This document shows positions 22,240 through 35,984 of a DNA stretch of 64,000 nucleotides, one piece after another. Position numbers and translations under genes: made by a program. The notes under the pieces are model-generated. The model worked only from the letters and a program-made list of their open reading frames with translations, made no database searches and was not told where the DNA came from. Each line of letters opens with the position of its first letter. Position 1 is the first letter of the stretch. Origin of the DNA: Monarcha castaneiventris obscurior (lineage: Eukaryota; Chordata; Aves; Passeriformes; Monarchidae); assembly GCA_026261815.1 (NCBI GenBank), contig JAMPIT010000059.1, positions 15,114,001-15,178,000 of the forward strand, in the 5' to 3' direction.

Positions 22240-25200
22240 CATGACAGTGTCAAGAATATTCAGTCCTTTGAACTTTTCTGAAGTCTCTAAAAAGTTGTTG
22301 GGTTTTTTGGTTTTATGGCATTGATGCTCTTTTGTCCTTCCAGAACATCTTAAAGAGCATACCAGTGAATAAAGCACAGGCTGCCTGGTCCTTACAACAC
22401 TTTCTGGAGCTACACTGCACACCTTTAGGACCATAAATCACTTTGGTGAACCAATGGATCTGCACTATGGCCATAAGTGCTGTAGTCTGCAGGTGACATG
22501 AGAGATGGTACACTGGATACAGATGGAAAATTCAGCTTGTGGTGCCTTCATTACAGCTCCATAGTGGAGATAGATATATTTGATTTTCATTCTTTTCCTA
22601 AAGAGTGTGTGGGATCTGATTTCCTTCAATTTACGCTGGTGTAAGCTAAGGGGAAATCTATTAATGTTATTGGGTTTTCATTAACATGAAGTTGCGTAAT
22701 GAATGGAAGGAATTATTCCACGGCTCATTGTTTTCATCCTGTAGAGTTCCACTTGGAACTTGATCCAAACACACATATAGGTTCAGCTTGACTCACTGAT
22801 TCTGTCTTTTAGAGTAATTTGGCATCTTAATTGTCAAATCCTGACCATTGTACATCTTATACATGATAACAAACCATGGGAACATAAGTCAACACTAAAA
22901 GTAGTAATGCAGTTACAAACTGAGAAGAAAATGAAAATATGGTTCAATTGCACTTAAATAGAATGCTAGTGTTACATCTTTTCCTTAAGAAAGTAAAAAG
23001 TTGTGGAGCAAGACTCAAGCGTTGTGGATGTATCCCAGACAGATGTATGAGTCCTGGCAATATACAGTCTCAAAGACTGTGTAAAAATAAAATCAAATTG
23101 GCTTTGTTGAAAATTTATTTTGGGAAAACTTTTTAAATAGCTCTAATAAAGCCATAATGACTGCTCTGCCACCTGAGGAATGAGATGGTTTAGTCTGAAT
23201 TTGCTTTATTTAAAAGCTGTAAAATAAAACAAAGCAAAGCAAACAGCTGATTGTTACACTTGACCCAGACCAGTCTTAGAGATTTAATTCCAATTTGGAA
23301 TGCCAGTGAATTTATAAATCCTTGACTAATGCTTCTGCAGAATTACTGCTTTTACTTGATTTGGTTTTTTTATGACTTCCAGACACAAATATTTTTAAAA
23401 AAATCCTTAAGAGAGTTAAGACTTGGGCTTGAATAGATTTGGAGAACAAAAGACAGCAGTATGGATGTTTTGACTGACATGCTCTGTAACAAAGCCCTAT
23501 GTAGTTGTTTCTGCAACTTGCCTGTGCCAAAATTCCTTCTTGAATAACAGTCTCTCTTCTAGAAAGATTTAGAATATCTAAGGGATGGAGAATCAAAATC
23601 CTTCTAGACTATTTTTTTTCCCAACACAAACTATTATTTTCACTATCAAAAGGCATACTTAGTTTTTCTGTTATGTATCCTTGTTGGACAGTTTTGGAAT
23701 AACTTCTGACTGACCTCTCATGTTGTAGGGTTTTCATATTCATTTCATCATGTCCCTCAAGACTTTCAACCATAGCCAAGACCAGGATAACATTACCAAA
23801 TCTCACATTTGAGCAGTGTCCTTTCCCTCAGCTGCAAACATTGCATTTGGCAGAGTCAAAGTTTATCCCCTTCAATGTAGACCCTTTATCCAATTGTTCT
23901 GGATGGGTTCATATGAGTACTTGTCATTTACTACTTCATATTTTAAGACACAAGCAAATTTTACCAAGAGCACTTGGTACATCTGATTTCCAAGCACTAA
24001 ATATCTATCCAGTTGTTCAGTGAAAACATGTTCCCCTTTAAAGTCACTATCAAAGTCCCCCAATAAAATTGCTCTTTGATAAAGCCTCAGTTGAAAATCT
24101 CCTTATTAATCACTTTTTAATATGGACTACATTGACCACAAAATTTAACTGTCTCAAATGGCAGCATCTTTTATAGGCTATGTCAGAAACATTGTACAAA
24201 ATTCCATAACCAAATTTGCAAATAATCAGTTTTTCTGCCTTGGCTAAACCCAGTAACTTACAAGCCTGAAAGCACCTGGTGCAGCAAAGCCCATGGCTAG
24301 TCAAGGAGAACTGACATGGGGTTCAAGCACATCCCACTCTTAAAGAAGTAAAAGTCACAATATATAGTTCATCTGTTGCTGTAGCTATCACATCAAAACC
24401 TGGCATCCACAAACCTCCCAGTCTGTTTTTGTTATAAAATTTTAAATGAGAAATCCAACTATAACAATTGCATTTAATTTGGATACAAGGTATCATTTGC
24501 ACTGTTCAATAAAACAATTGATTCTAATAAATTGTGCTTGAGATTTCTCCATTTTAAGAAATAGGTAATTCATCATAAGCAGGTCAATTTTTTTTCTCAT
24601 TTTGAAATTCAGTAAGGGTGGGAAAAGGTGTTTTCACCATCACTGAACCCACCCAGAATGTGAGAGGCATTCATACAGCTAAACATCTTTGTGGGAAGAT
24701 GTTCCCCACTGCTATGTGACTCCAGAGGGGCTGGTGGAGGGCAACAAGGCACAAGCAAACAACCTTGTGCAGTCTTGGGACAAATTTTGGTGTCCCTAGG
24801 CAAAGAGGTAAGGAAAGAAGAATTAAGACAGTTAAAGAAGCCTTCCTTTCCCATTGTGTTTAAGTGTTGAGGCAAGTGCACTGGTCTTCCCCAAAAGGGT
24901 AAAAAGCATACAGTTGTCCAAAAAAAAGGCCATACGGTTCTGACACAGAGCAGGAAACAGGCAGAGTGATGGAGGTTAGAACGACCTGCAAAGAGCAACT
25001 CCAAGGTAGAGCTGCTCTGCAAGTGACTGAACCAATATGTCCCAGCATATGTGAACAGAAGTCATGAATATAAAAGGGAAATTGAATCAACAGAAGGTGT
25101 CTGTCTCTTTCTTTTTTCTGTATGTTCTTTTCTGAAGGCTTTTAAAATTCTGCTGGGTTAGTTCCACAGAACTGAAACAACTAGATTCACTACAATCAAG

Positions 25201-25550
25201 GAATACTTCCTACAGGCTTCATCAAGGTTTCCATCAAGTTCAAAATAAATAAAATCAAAGACCTGTAAAATCCCCTATCTATCTCAGTACAAGGATCTAT
25301 ATTACAGTTACAAATGATCAGGTGATACCCCTGGGATTTTGTCTGCAAACCCGTTTAGCCCCACTACCAAGTCTCCAACAAAGGCTGTTAGAGAACCTTT
25401 AGGGCAAAAAGTATGAGAAGTATGACAAACATAAGATGACTTTCCCTCTGACAGCCTCTAAGTCTGCCAAGAACCATCCTTCCTTAAAACCCTTGAAATA
25501 ATCTGATTGTAAATTTATATCAGCATCTATATTCCAGACAATTCTTTTTT
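22240..25550. other. unique AT-rich sequence, no gene recognised
   Basis: Apart from the relic near 22612, no repeats were recognised. A minus-strand frame of 137 codons (24609-25022) is Cys/Pro/Phe-rich without a recognisable domain and is treated as chance. Confidence 0.55.
22612..22680. repeat. possible second copy of the palindromic ancient relic
   Basis: The blocks CTTCAATTTACGCTGGTGTA and GGGGAAATCTATTAATGTTA resemble the outer part of the same old sauropsid repeat ('caatttacaccggtgtaag...'). There is no internal palindrome. The call rests on recalled texture and is weak. Confidence 0.35.
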
Positions 25551-25554
25551 TCAT

Positions 25555-25571
25555 GATTCATTCATTCATTC
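25555..25571. repeat. (ATTC)4 microsatellite
   Basis: Four perfect ATTC units sit between ATG and CCATG. This is an ordinary short tetranucleotide repeat. Confidence 0.9.
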
Positions 25572-26180
25572 CATGTAGTTCCCTGTCCATTGAAACCATC
25601 AGGTCCCAATGAAAGAGATTTAGGTAGGCCAATATGCAGATTCAAGCATGAAAGGGTCATGTACTTCTCAGAGGCTTTTCCTTTTACTTCTGCCTTTGTG
25701 TCTGGGACTTGTAACCTGGACGGCTTTATTACTTCCTTCTCCTTTATCTCACCAAGGATGGAAAACAAGAGAGCTTCTCCAAAATGCCCTCACCCTCTTC
25801 CTTCTCCACAAAACACGTCTAGTACCTACTATTGTCAGCTACATCACCTGTATGCCTGGATTCTTTCCCTGAGTTAGTATTGCCATGAAAATGTAAAAAG
25901 AGAAGCAGGGGCTCTGCTTCTATATATTTGGAGTGCATAATTCAGAACTGAATGTAATTTTCAAGGTAGCAGCCTTTAATTGGCATAATATATGCTTAAC
26001 CAACTAGAGTTACTTTTTTTGTTGCCTTTTTATTTTGTTACAGGCATAAGCCAAGGTTCAGTTTGCATCTAGAAAGACAAAGTGAAGCTTCAAGTTTTTA
26101 TATCTTTGAAATAGTTTAATGGACAATACAATGTTTCAATTTAATTAATCTAGCCTCCTTAAGCAGCATGAGGTAGTACA

Positions 26181-26240
26181 GGCCAAATCCTCAGCTGACA
26201 TACTTTAGCATAAATTGAGTAAATCCAGTGCTTTCAGATT
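26181..26240. repeat. possible third copy of the palindromic ancient relic
   Basis: GGCCAAATCCTCAGCTGACA followed by TAAATTGAGTAAATCCAGTG resembles the 'ccaaattctcagctggtgtaaat' arm of the same old repeat family. It is strongly diverged and was identified by eye only. Confidence 0.35.
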
Positions 26241-29074
26241 AAATAATTGCAGAGGTGTAGAAAAACTAAAGAATATTTACAGAAGCTACCCATAGGGATA
26301 TGGTTGCACACACAAGTAAAACTAGTAATACAAAAGCAAATAAATCTCTATAGTGTGCACTCCATTTTTGTGAGGAGGAATACATAACTAGAGGAAAAAG
26401 TCACAGGCATCCTTTTTGTCTCACATGCTAATCATCTTAGCTCAGATTCTTTCAGAATGCGTGAGCTTTCTCTCATCCCTCTCCCAAAAGAATATTATAG
26501 AGCAAATCACCTCTGATTTTCCCTGAGAGAAGTGGTAAGATTTTAAAGTGTGGGTAGACAGCACAACCAAGATAAATTCAGAGTCACCATTCTGAGAACC
26601 CAGGAGACTCCCAAGTCCTAAAATTGGGACAGCCCCAGTACCAGTCAATAGAGTATTCTATAAATGTGCACAGTTTTAAAGCTCTATATTTGACTATCTA
26701 TTTCAAAGTTAACTTTATGAAAAGAAGAGAGATTCATTTGTGGGAAGGTTTTATGTGAATACACTTTTGCCCCTGCTCACATGGGAACAAGGATATTTGC
26801 TGCTCACATCGTCCACCACTGAGTGTTTTGCTTTACAAGTTTCAGACATCCAAGCTGAACCAACAATAAACACTGGATGCAAAGAAAAACCAGCAATCAG
26901 AAAAAACAGACTAAAAAGAATTGTCGCATTGGAAACTGTTTGAGCAGACTGTTTGGTGAGGTCTTATAAACAGTAGAAAAATCCAAAATGTAATCAACCT
27001 GCAGCCAGAAAAGAGTTTCCGTGAACTTACTGGTCCTCAAGAAATTTGTTGCATTTTATTACCACATTTGAGATGTATCCTTACTTAATACATACGGCAA
27101 CTCTAAGGAGATATGACCTCTTCAAAATCCTTGTCTGGATCAGATCACCATCTGCTTTTATCTTTCTTCTTCCTCATCTGAAATCTGAGCTTAGCACAGT
27201 AAGACAGAGAACTCCTAGCAGCAAAGCAGGTTTTCTTTCTTCTGCTGCTGCCTGGCGTATTAACATGCCTTAGCACAAGAGGAAAGATTGCTCCCTGCTT
27301 TCCCTGGGTCTATTGTCTCTATACATACACACTTGGACAACAGTCCACAGATCAAAAGACCGACTTCACCTTTGGTCTGTTTGGTGGCTTGTGCTTCAGC
27401 TGACTGACCAGATCAAACCCTCCGGCGCTGAAGTGCTCAGACACTGGGACAACACTTCATCTCTTACACACTATGTGAACAAGTATCTGGGGCAGTGTGA
27501 AAATGTAGACTAAATTGAAACTTGCAGATTCTAATCTCTTTTAGCTGTGTCCTTGATATTATCCTCCACACTGGAAATATAATTTTTTTCTTTAATGAAG
27601 CCAGCGATGGTAATTGTTTACTACCACCTAATAAATCTTATTCATGGATAATACTTGACATGGAAAGTGTTGTAGGAAATAACACTTAAATGCATGATAT
27701 TAACATAAGCATTAATTTGATCTAGTTAAATGGGAACGCTGTCTTACTGTGTAAATTAACTTTGGTAAAAACCTAGGCCAAAATGTCAAGGTTACCTACC
27801 TAAATTTAAGCACATGCAGCCGTGTTTTTGATCTTCAGTATAAACATCCTCTACTCACTCTGGCATGGGTCTGCAACATCAAACATATCTGTAAAATTAA
27901 GGAGAAATGTAGCTATTCAGAACATTGGAGCAGGGTCCAATACACAGGGGTACAATTCACACTTCATAGAGAAACACAGTTTTCAAGCTTAGACTCTTGG
28001 AATGAGTGGAGTGAGACATTCATATGGGGTTTTTTGGGATCTGGGCCTTACTTCAGTTGGACAACTTTGACTCAGATGAGCACCTATGCTAAATAGCCTA
28101 TATTTGCAAATGTGGTTAACAAGCATGATCTAGAATGAGGGAAACTAAGTCTATTGCTGGTATTTCACTCATTTCATTCCACTTAAAACTAACTTTCAAT
28201 TATAATTTATCTGCCATTTTAAGATACATGCAGCTGGTATTTAATACATTCTTATCTTCGTATGAGCATCATTTATCACTACACCTGTCAGGTGCAAATG
28301 CCATATAGTTGGACCAAGAAAACTCCAAATATTTGATGATTAGTATGCATATTCCCACATTTGGTAGTAACTACTGTGGTAGGAATGGAATTGACTTTTT
28401 TAGTAATTGGAAGATGTAGTCCTACATATTTATTGATTTATAACATCTACCCCCACCCCAGCAGTAAAACACTATGGGTCTGCCTAACCCGCAGATTATA
28501 CTACTGTTATGGCATTGGTTTGCATTTTTACCTGCAAGATTCAGTTTTAAAGAGAAAGAAAGAGGACAATACCAGAATTATTAGGAAGGAAGCTGCTGCT
28601 TTTGGGAACAGCACTTGTTGCTGTTGTCCTTGCTGATTTCAAACACGAGGCAAAAAATCTTATTACACAGAACATGGAAATATGGAGCTGGCTGTTATTC
28701 TGTGCCCTCCATCTCTGGGAAATGTTTGGAGCATATATTGATGCCAACAATGATCAAGTAAAAACATTCTTCTTATGGTCTGCCACACATAAGTTACTCC
28801 TTACTATAACCCTCAGACTTGTGTGTAAGTCAGGAGGAGGAAAACAACCAAAAAGTTAAAGAACAGTTCCTGTAAGGACTTCTGGGAAGATGAAGACCAC
28901 ACAGTGTTATTTATTTCCACCTGTTTTTTTCAGATGGGAAGTTTGTTACTGACATATTGGAGCAGACTTTAATCTTGGCCTTCCAGATCTCAGGTGAGGG
29001 CTCTGAAAATTCTGGCTATGGGCTATTCTGGTCCTTCTTCTCATGAATTTCAAGTCTTTTATAAGATTCTGGTA

Positions 29075-29185
29075 CTTATGACCTGGCATTTTCTAGACTT
29101 ATGTTAGTTCACAGGCAACTCTCTAGGCAACACACACTTCATCAATAAAATGGGGATGCTAAGGCTGCTAGAGCATTTTACCTTC
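29075..29185 (+). repeat. weak MIR-like relic
   Basis: CACTTCATCAATAAAATGGG followed by GATGCTAA resembles the 'cctcatctgtaaaatggggataa' block of MIR. An upstream CACAGGCAACTCTCTAGGCA is roughly where MIR has its 'gggcaagttacttaacc' block. Similarity is limited to these pieces. Confidence 0.3.
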
Positions 29186-30501
29186 CTTACAAAAACTCAG
29201 CACAATTTTTGCTCTCATATAGTTATCTGATCATAAAATACTCTGTGCTCCTGGTGTCAGACACATTAGGGGTTCATTTAGCTCTGGCCTGACTGGCATG
29301 CTGCTGGAAAACAAAGGATTTAAGGGTAGATGGATCCTTGGCATGGGGAGTAAGAACTCCAGTATTTGACAACAGAATTCAGACACGTTTAGTACACAGG
29401 ACAGAAGTTCAGATTTAAAGAGGGGAAGACATTTAATAGGCCATCTGGATCTTTAAAAGGTTTAAAAATTTTGCTTTCTAAGTGGTTGTTCAAGAAAAAA
29501 TATGGATGCTGGCAGAAGGGGAAAGGATATTATAATATGGGAGAGAGCTGGCAGGGGGAGTTCACCCAGCAGAGGCCAGAAGACTCCTCATCTAAACAAT
29601 GAGCATGCAAAGTCAGATGTCAGGGGGAGAGAAAATAGGGCTGTTCCTAGGGACCCAAGCTAGATTGTATAGCAATTGCTGTGATTTAGAAAGGCACCAA
29701 TTTACTGGGTTGAAAGTAAGACTAGAGAAAAGGATTCACTCTGACACAGAACTGAAGAAAGATACAGGTTTATAAGCCTATTTCCAACTCACTTTGTATT
29801 TTCACTACCTTTTAAGAAGTTTGCTTTTCTAGTTTATATTTGATCTCAGTGACTAGAAACCTCACTTTTAAAAAGGTGTAGGAAATCTAGCTCAAAGCTC
29901 CAGGCTCCTGGAGGATCATAGCAGTGACACTTTTTACTTAAAAAAAAAAATCTATAGGCCAGTGCTATTTATCCCAAACAAATCTGATCCACTGTAGAAG
30001 GGTGCTTCTGTTCTGCTTATTACTGTGAAAGCATCTTTCAATTACAATGCATTTGCTTTATTGCAAACTATTCTAAGACAGGAGCTGAGCCTAATTAAAA
30101 GAGAAGAAACAACTTTTTTCTACTTAGCCCTGAATTCTAACATTATCTCAGAAATGGACCATACTTAATGGATCCATACATATTATCTTCAGGTATATGT
30201 TAATTAATGGATAAGAATAACAATGAATTATTGAGAAATAAACAGTGTTGCCTTTGCTACTGTAGATGTTATGTGTCTTTAAAACTGACAAAGCCAGAAA
30301 CAGATTAAAATTAGTCTTTTCTTTGCGTCAGATCACTTATATATACTGGTTCTCACTGAAACAAAGTAATACTGATATTAATAAAATCAGCAGACTTAAC
30401 TGACATGAACAGCAGTCTGTAAACACATTCACAATGCATAAACTAAAAATCCTAAATAGTTATAAAATTATATCTATATAAACACTTTCCATGATGATAT
30501 T

Positions 30502-31320
30502 TTGCCTGATATCTAATCTAAACCTTCCCTGGCACAACTTGAGGTCATTTCCTCTTTTCCTGTCACCTGGGAAATGAGACTGATCTCTATCTCACTGCAG
30601 CCCTCTTTCAGGTAGTTTTCGAGAGCAATGAGGTCTCCTCTCAGCCTCCCTTTCTCCAAACTGAACAACCCAAACTGTCTCAGTCACTTGTCACCAGACT
30701 TGTGCTCCAGATCCTTTGCCAGCTCCGTTGCCCTTCTCTGGACATGCTCTGGCACCTCAATGTCTGCCTTATAGTGAGGGGTCCAGAGCTGGACACAGGA
30801 TTTGAGACACGCCCTCGCTGGTGTCCAGTACAGGGGGAAAATCAGTGCTCCTGCTGGCCACACAAGCCAGGAAGTCATTAGCCTTTTTGGTCACCTGGGC
30901 ACAGCTGGCTCTTGTTCAGCTGTTGTCCAACAGCAGCCCCAGGTCTTTTCCCACCAGGCAGTTTTCAAGCCACTCTTCTCCCAGCCTGTAGTGCTGCATG
31001 GTGTTGTTGTGACCCAAGTGCAGTACCCGGCACTTCACTGTGTTTAACCTTGGTTCATTGATCCAGCCTGTCCAGATCCCTCTGGAGAGCCTTCCCACCC
31101 TTCCAGCAGATCAACACTCCCACCCAGCTTGGTGTCTTCTGCAAACTGAGGGTGCACTTGATTTCCTTGTCCAGATTGTTGGTGAAGACATTAAACAGTA
31201 CTGGCCTCAGTCCTGAGCCCTGGGAAGCACCACTTGTGACCAGCTGCCAGCTGGATTTAACTCCATTCACCACCACACTCTGGGCTCAGCCATCCTGACA
31301 GTTTTGTTTATCCAGTAAAT
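30502..31320 (-). mobile_element. CR1 LINE fragment lacking its 3' end
   Basis: The fragment is on the minus strand. The right part encodes reverse-transcriptase blocks: a minus-strand frame at 31055-31276 contains SQGSGLRPVLFNVF and ALQRDLDRLDQ. The catalytic FADD box lies at 31134-31145 but reads FAED there (GAA for Asp). A net 4-base loss just before it shifts the frame, so this is a dead copy. The left part covers the C-terminal tail down to the 'atatctaatctaaacctt' block at 30509. The last roughly 150 bases of a normal CR1, including the 3' repeat tail, are missing: AT-rich unrelated sequence begins at 30501. Confidence 0.93.
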
Positions 31321-32090
31321 CACTGAAAACTGGTATCTTCTGGATGAACCTTCCTACTCAGATTGACAGGACACGCCTCAACTCCTGTACTGTCATATTG
31401 ACCTGGAATTCTGTATCAGGGTGTAGCACAGACTATTGGTATGAAACACGGAAACTATAAAAAGAAAGTATTCTTCCATTATTTTTATAGCTGTTTTAAA
31501 ATTTCCATGACAAAGTCATTATCCAGGACAGGTGCAGGTGGGCAGGATCCTGCCTTGTATTTATGAAGAAAAGAACTGAGAGAAGCATCTTTCTTCTATT
31601 ATGCTATGGACAGAGAAACAGTACTTTACTGTCCCATCTTTCCCTGAAACTGGCCCATGAAAACACTGCATCGTGCACCAAGAACCCAGAAGATGACAGG
31701 GGAAATCACAGTGCTAAAGAAAAATCAGCCTGCAGATTTCAGGCTAGTGTAACAGCACCTCTCAGATTTTGTCCTTGCACCAAAAAATTGCTCTAAATCA
31801 ATGAAAATGGAGAATTTTAAACATTAATTTGAACTGAAATAAATACCTACAAATGCATTGTTTGAAATTGGCATGTGGCTTTTCGGTTTAATAAAGTGAG
31901 CTTCTGAGTTCAGCTTAGTCAATATTTTATTTATTTTGATTTAAATACCTAAAGGCACTTTTCCTGCACATTCAGCACCTAATATACTATTAAAAGCGCA
32001 TTTTAAAATTAAACAGCATAAATCAATTGATTCAAGAGGAACTCACCCAGCTGCCTATTGAAAATTCCTTTTTTCCTTTTTGCATTTCAG

Positions 32091-32175
32091 AAATGAACCT
32101 TTGCCTAAGAAAGAGACTTTGCAGCAGATCAGAAATGCAGTGAAACCAACTCTAAGACAGATGTGTCAGCAGTAA
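32091..32175 (+). other. exon-like segment (speculative terminal exon)
   Basis: The acceptor is strong: TTCCTTTTTTCCTTTTTGCA followed by TTTCAG, ending at 32090. Then one frame, entered after one base, is open for 27 codons to TAA at 32173-32175. The peptide begins N-E-P-L-P-K-K-E-T-L-Q-Q and is charged and helical in character. It matches no protein I can name. No AATAAA directly follows. Twenty-seven open codons is within chance; the TAATTA-rich surroundings are the only added interest. Confidence 0.15.
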
Positions 32176-32974
32176 TTTAATTCAAGTTAATTAGGAAATC
32201 GAAAACCAAAATGGTCTCAACTGATCTAGTTAAAATCGTGTATTATGCTTTTGAGAGCAAATGTATGTAGGATAGGATAATATTCCAACTTTGTTACTGA
32301 GATGCAAGTGGCTTTTAGATAATGTGCAGCCAACTAATGAATAGTTGTGCTTATCAGAGAATTTAATTTGGCACTAATGATATTATTCCAACTAAACAGA
32401 TAATTTGCTTTACATATGAACTTGCTATTGTAAAACACTACATCTACTACTGCATGAATATATTACTAGGAAACACAGGGTTTGTAATTACCCATCTTAA
32501 TTATGTCTCTATAATCAAAGAGAATGCACAAGTTAAAAAAATGAATTACAAAAACCTGAAGTTTATCTCTGGCTTAATAATAATACAGTATAAACACTTA
32601 TTCTATCTGTAAATCTTTTTCTTTATGTGGTACTATCTTACTATTAACCTAAATCCTGAGAGCACCTTGAGACATCAGGAAACAGGAGAAATGACTGCTT
32701 CCTTCTCAGTGCTCTGAGCAGAGGACTGTTTTGCTACTGCCTGGTGTGCCACCAGACTTCACATGGGATAGTTCCTTCCCTATAAGATTAGCTATGTGAA
32801 GATTAAAAAGTAGGATCGCCAAAGGGTTAATTCTCTCAGCTATTGCTCCAAGGGGTAACTTCTCTCCTTGCACAACTGCCCTTCATTACCTGAGTGTCTT
32901 CTGCAGATTCCAGTTCAGGAAAGTTTTTTGTCTTTTTTTCTTCTTTTTTTTTCCTCATTTTCCATTTGTCCTCA

Positions 32975-33115
32975 AGCATTTGGAGACCTGGGTGACAGTG
33001 ACTTTACGCAAGTCTCCAAGCCTCTTGGGCAGCTATGAAGAGTCCCATTCTAGCAGTAGAAATAATAGCAACTATACCCGGTCTGCAGGAAATGAATCAG
33101 TCCTGAGCACCCCAA
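32975..33115 (+). repeat. weak MIR-like relic
   Basis: Blocks in MIR order are present: CTGGGTGACAGTGACTTTAC, CAAGTCTCCAAGCCTCTTGG, AAATAATAGCAACTA and AATGAATCAG. This matches the sequence of a MIR core, pyrimidine block and 'aataatagcacctac' 3' region. Identity is low. A 98-codon frame over this segment is therefore not evidence of a gene. Confidence 0.35.
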
Positions 33116-35958
33116 AAATATCAATCTCCTTTCCACTGACACCTATTTTAATTTTAATCTTTCAGCCTGAGATAAACAATGAGGCAATGTTTGCTTGTAC
33201 TGCCCAGGGAGAACAGCAATACACAAATTGTTACGTGGGCAATGCAGTCAAGCTTCTCCAAAGCTCTGTGGGGTAAATAACTAGGAACATTCCTTTTCGT
33301 GTGCACTGCTGGGAGAAGGCTCTTCATACATGTTAAATCTTTATATCAAAGAGAAATATCCCACTAAAGTGATAGTTTTCTTCCTGAATTCTATTACACT
33401 TCAACATGTGATTTTTAGCTTTTTCAAAGTCTCGCTCACAGCAGGATGAAAAAATATATTTACTCTAGAGACAACCATCTCAACAGCCAATAGCCATTCT
33501 AAGCAGACAATTCTTACAGAAAATAGTAAATTTTGAGTTCCTAATGCCCTTGTTGTACCCCTCCCAATGTGACTATCTCTACCACAAAATGCAACCCATT
33601 CCCATTGGCTCAAAAACCTTTAGAGTGATGAAAAAAAGTAACATTGCCCAGAGTGTTAGGATTCCAGTTAAACCTCAAGGGGAAGATCATCTGTGATAAT
33701 TTCCAAGTTCTCTACCACTGTTTGTCTACTCTGCCTCACGGAGCTTTATGCTATGCTGTGTTTTAAGAGACAGTGCTTACCTCTGGTATGTCAGCCTTTC
33801 AAGATACCAGCTTATTTTTTGTTTTTTCCAAATTTTTCTCTGGGATGTGGTATACAAACCCTTTTATTTCCATTTAAAATATTGTATTTGCTCTGATTGT
33901 CTGCTACCACTCCTAATTCTTTTTTATCAATGCTCATAGGGTACACATCTCAATAGCAGAGCTTTATCTCAAACTTCCCCAGCTTAGCCTGGTTAGTTAC
34001 GTACATTTTCCACTTCCAATGAACTTTATTTCAGAGCCCAATGTGTTTTTTCCAAACACAAACTGAAGAAGTTCATTATTGATCTAATTTTGAGCTAGTA
34101 AAGTGAAAGATGTGCTGATTAAAAAAGGTACTCTTAGCACAAGCTCTACAGAGCAGACTTCTTTGAAGGCCTCGGCACCAAGACAGCAGGTTATGCTGCA
34201 GTGCAAGGAGTACAATATCTATGCTTACCTCTTCCATAATCTTTGAAAACACTGGTTCAAATTCATTTGTGGGACACATTAAAGTCTTCAAGGTTATCCT
34301 GACAAACAAACTTCTAGGATGATGACTCCGATTTCTGGTATATGTTACAAATTCTTCAGTTTAAAGGTAATGACATAATTCAAGTGTTTTAATAAAGAGG
34401 AGTGAAACCATGAAAAATTGTTTCATTGAACAATAAAACTTCAGTAGAAGTTTTAGAACTGGCGCCTTTTCTCACCAAGAAGATATAACATAAGTCAGAA
34501 ATCTGGGACAAAAAAGCAGTAAGAATAACTTGTTGCAGAGCTACTATCATGTCATTGGAGGAGGTCTTCAGCAGGACTAAATACTGAGGGAAAACTGGAG
34601 CAAAGATTTTTTCCATGAGACTGCTAATAAAAATTAAAAAAAACCAAAACAAGAAAACAAAAATCCCCTGAGTCCCCAAACAAGTTTCTTCCTTTTACAA
34701 TACCAGTAACTGTAAGTTATTAAGCTTGAATAACAATTACAAATGTTTAAAAAAAAGCCTTTTCCTAACTTGCATTTAGGCACAAAATTCCTTTATGCAG
34801 GAGTACACTCTGAGGATGTTAAGAGGGACTTAATAATTAGGTGATCTCATTAATGCCACACAAAGGTTTGCAAGCAAAATATTTTCACATCATAGTTGAA
34901 AGCATCAGCAGATTGCCACTTGAGACAGCAAGGAATATTGCTGCTTGTCTTCAGAAGGCATAAGCGGGTTCAGCACCTCTTTTAAGCATTCACCCCATGT
35001 AAGAAGGAGAGCGTGACACGTTATTTAGCAGAATAACTCTAGAGAATGAAGCCAATTTTTAGGTATTCTTTTGAATTGTGCCATTTAAAGTCATCCTCAG
35101 AGGACAGTCATGTCAGCAACAGGGTTAATCACCACAATTTGTTGGTTTTTTCCCTGATTTAGCAGAATAGCTTGAACAGAACCACTGAGAATACCGTGTT
35201 TGTTTGTTAAAGACATTGTGCAATGATAGTCAACTGATAGGAAGATTATATCTAAGCAGGTCCTACATCATATTTAAAGTCAGCTCTCATCACACAAGAA
35301 GATTTAGTGAAAGTTTTGCCACCAGATTCACCACCAGTTAGCATGGAAACCTATTACAAACATGCAGCTTTCTTTTTCAAGAAGCCTTCTGGTGACTCTG
35401 AGCCACTGGCCCCTTTTCTACCCTCTAGATGATTTCTTAATATAGGAGATTTCTTCAAGTTCTCTGATGATGTATTTAAACCACTGAGAAAACAGGCAAT
35501 GTCACTGACCACAATAGGGGCCTAAGAAGACAAAAAAAACCCCATGAGTTGACAAGTATGGATGAAGAAAGTTAAACTAGATCAGCCTGGTGCAATAAAG
35601 ACTGTATCTGGACAGCAATTTCCTGGCCCCTCCATGAAAGAATGAGAGTTTGTAAACCAGCTTCAAAAATGCAGGAGAAAACAAGACATGGGCTCTAAAC
35701 ATTTTCTAAGTTTAATATACAAGGTTTGCACCAGAAATATTGGCTACACTGACACAATCAGAAGAAGCAAATTGTTTCTTTCAGAAGTCTCTGTGCAACA
35801 ACACAATGGCAAAGAAAAATTTGCCAGTGCTTTCAACTCCCACTGAACTGAAGGTGACATTAAAAAGACTATCACAATGAACCATTCACCACATGTCTTC
35901 CAACCTGAACCACAATTCATAGAAAATCTTTAGGAGCAACAGGGACTGGGACTCCAGG

Positions 35959-35979
35959 AAAACAAACAAACAAACAAAC
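35959..35979. repeat. (AAAC)n microsatellite
   Basis: About five AAAC units follow CCAGG and end at an interrupted unit, AACG. This is ordinary simple sequence. Confidence 0.9.
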
Positions 35980-35984
35980 GAAAA

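Larger units (their letters stand above)
25575..30500. other. unique AT-rich sequence with minor relics, no gene recognised
   Basis: A strong acceptor-like tract ends at 26043 (TTTTATTTTGTTACAG) followed by only about 24 open codons. Relics at 26181 and 29080 are listed separately. Frames around 28361-28859 overlap on both strands and show nothing recognisable. Confidence 0.55.
31325..35955. other. unique AT-rich sequence, no confirmed gene
   Basis: 31850-32600 is rich in TTAAT/TAATTA words without simple repeats and contains the acceptor-like site at 32090. The rest, including minus-strand frames at 33401, 34076 and 34389, shows no domain. No repeats were recognised besides the weak MIR-like piece at 32975. 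Confidence 0.55.

Noticed and set aside
24318..24340. GGGGTTCAAGCACATCCC, reminiscent of a tRNA T-arm / B box
   Set aside because: No A box, acceptor stem or cloverleaf is present upstream.
24609..25022. Minus-strand frame of 137 codons
   Set aside because: Cys/Pro/Phe-rich with no recognisable domain and no splice context; treated as chance.
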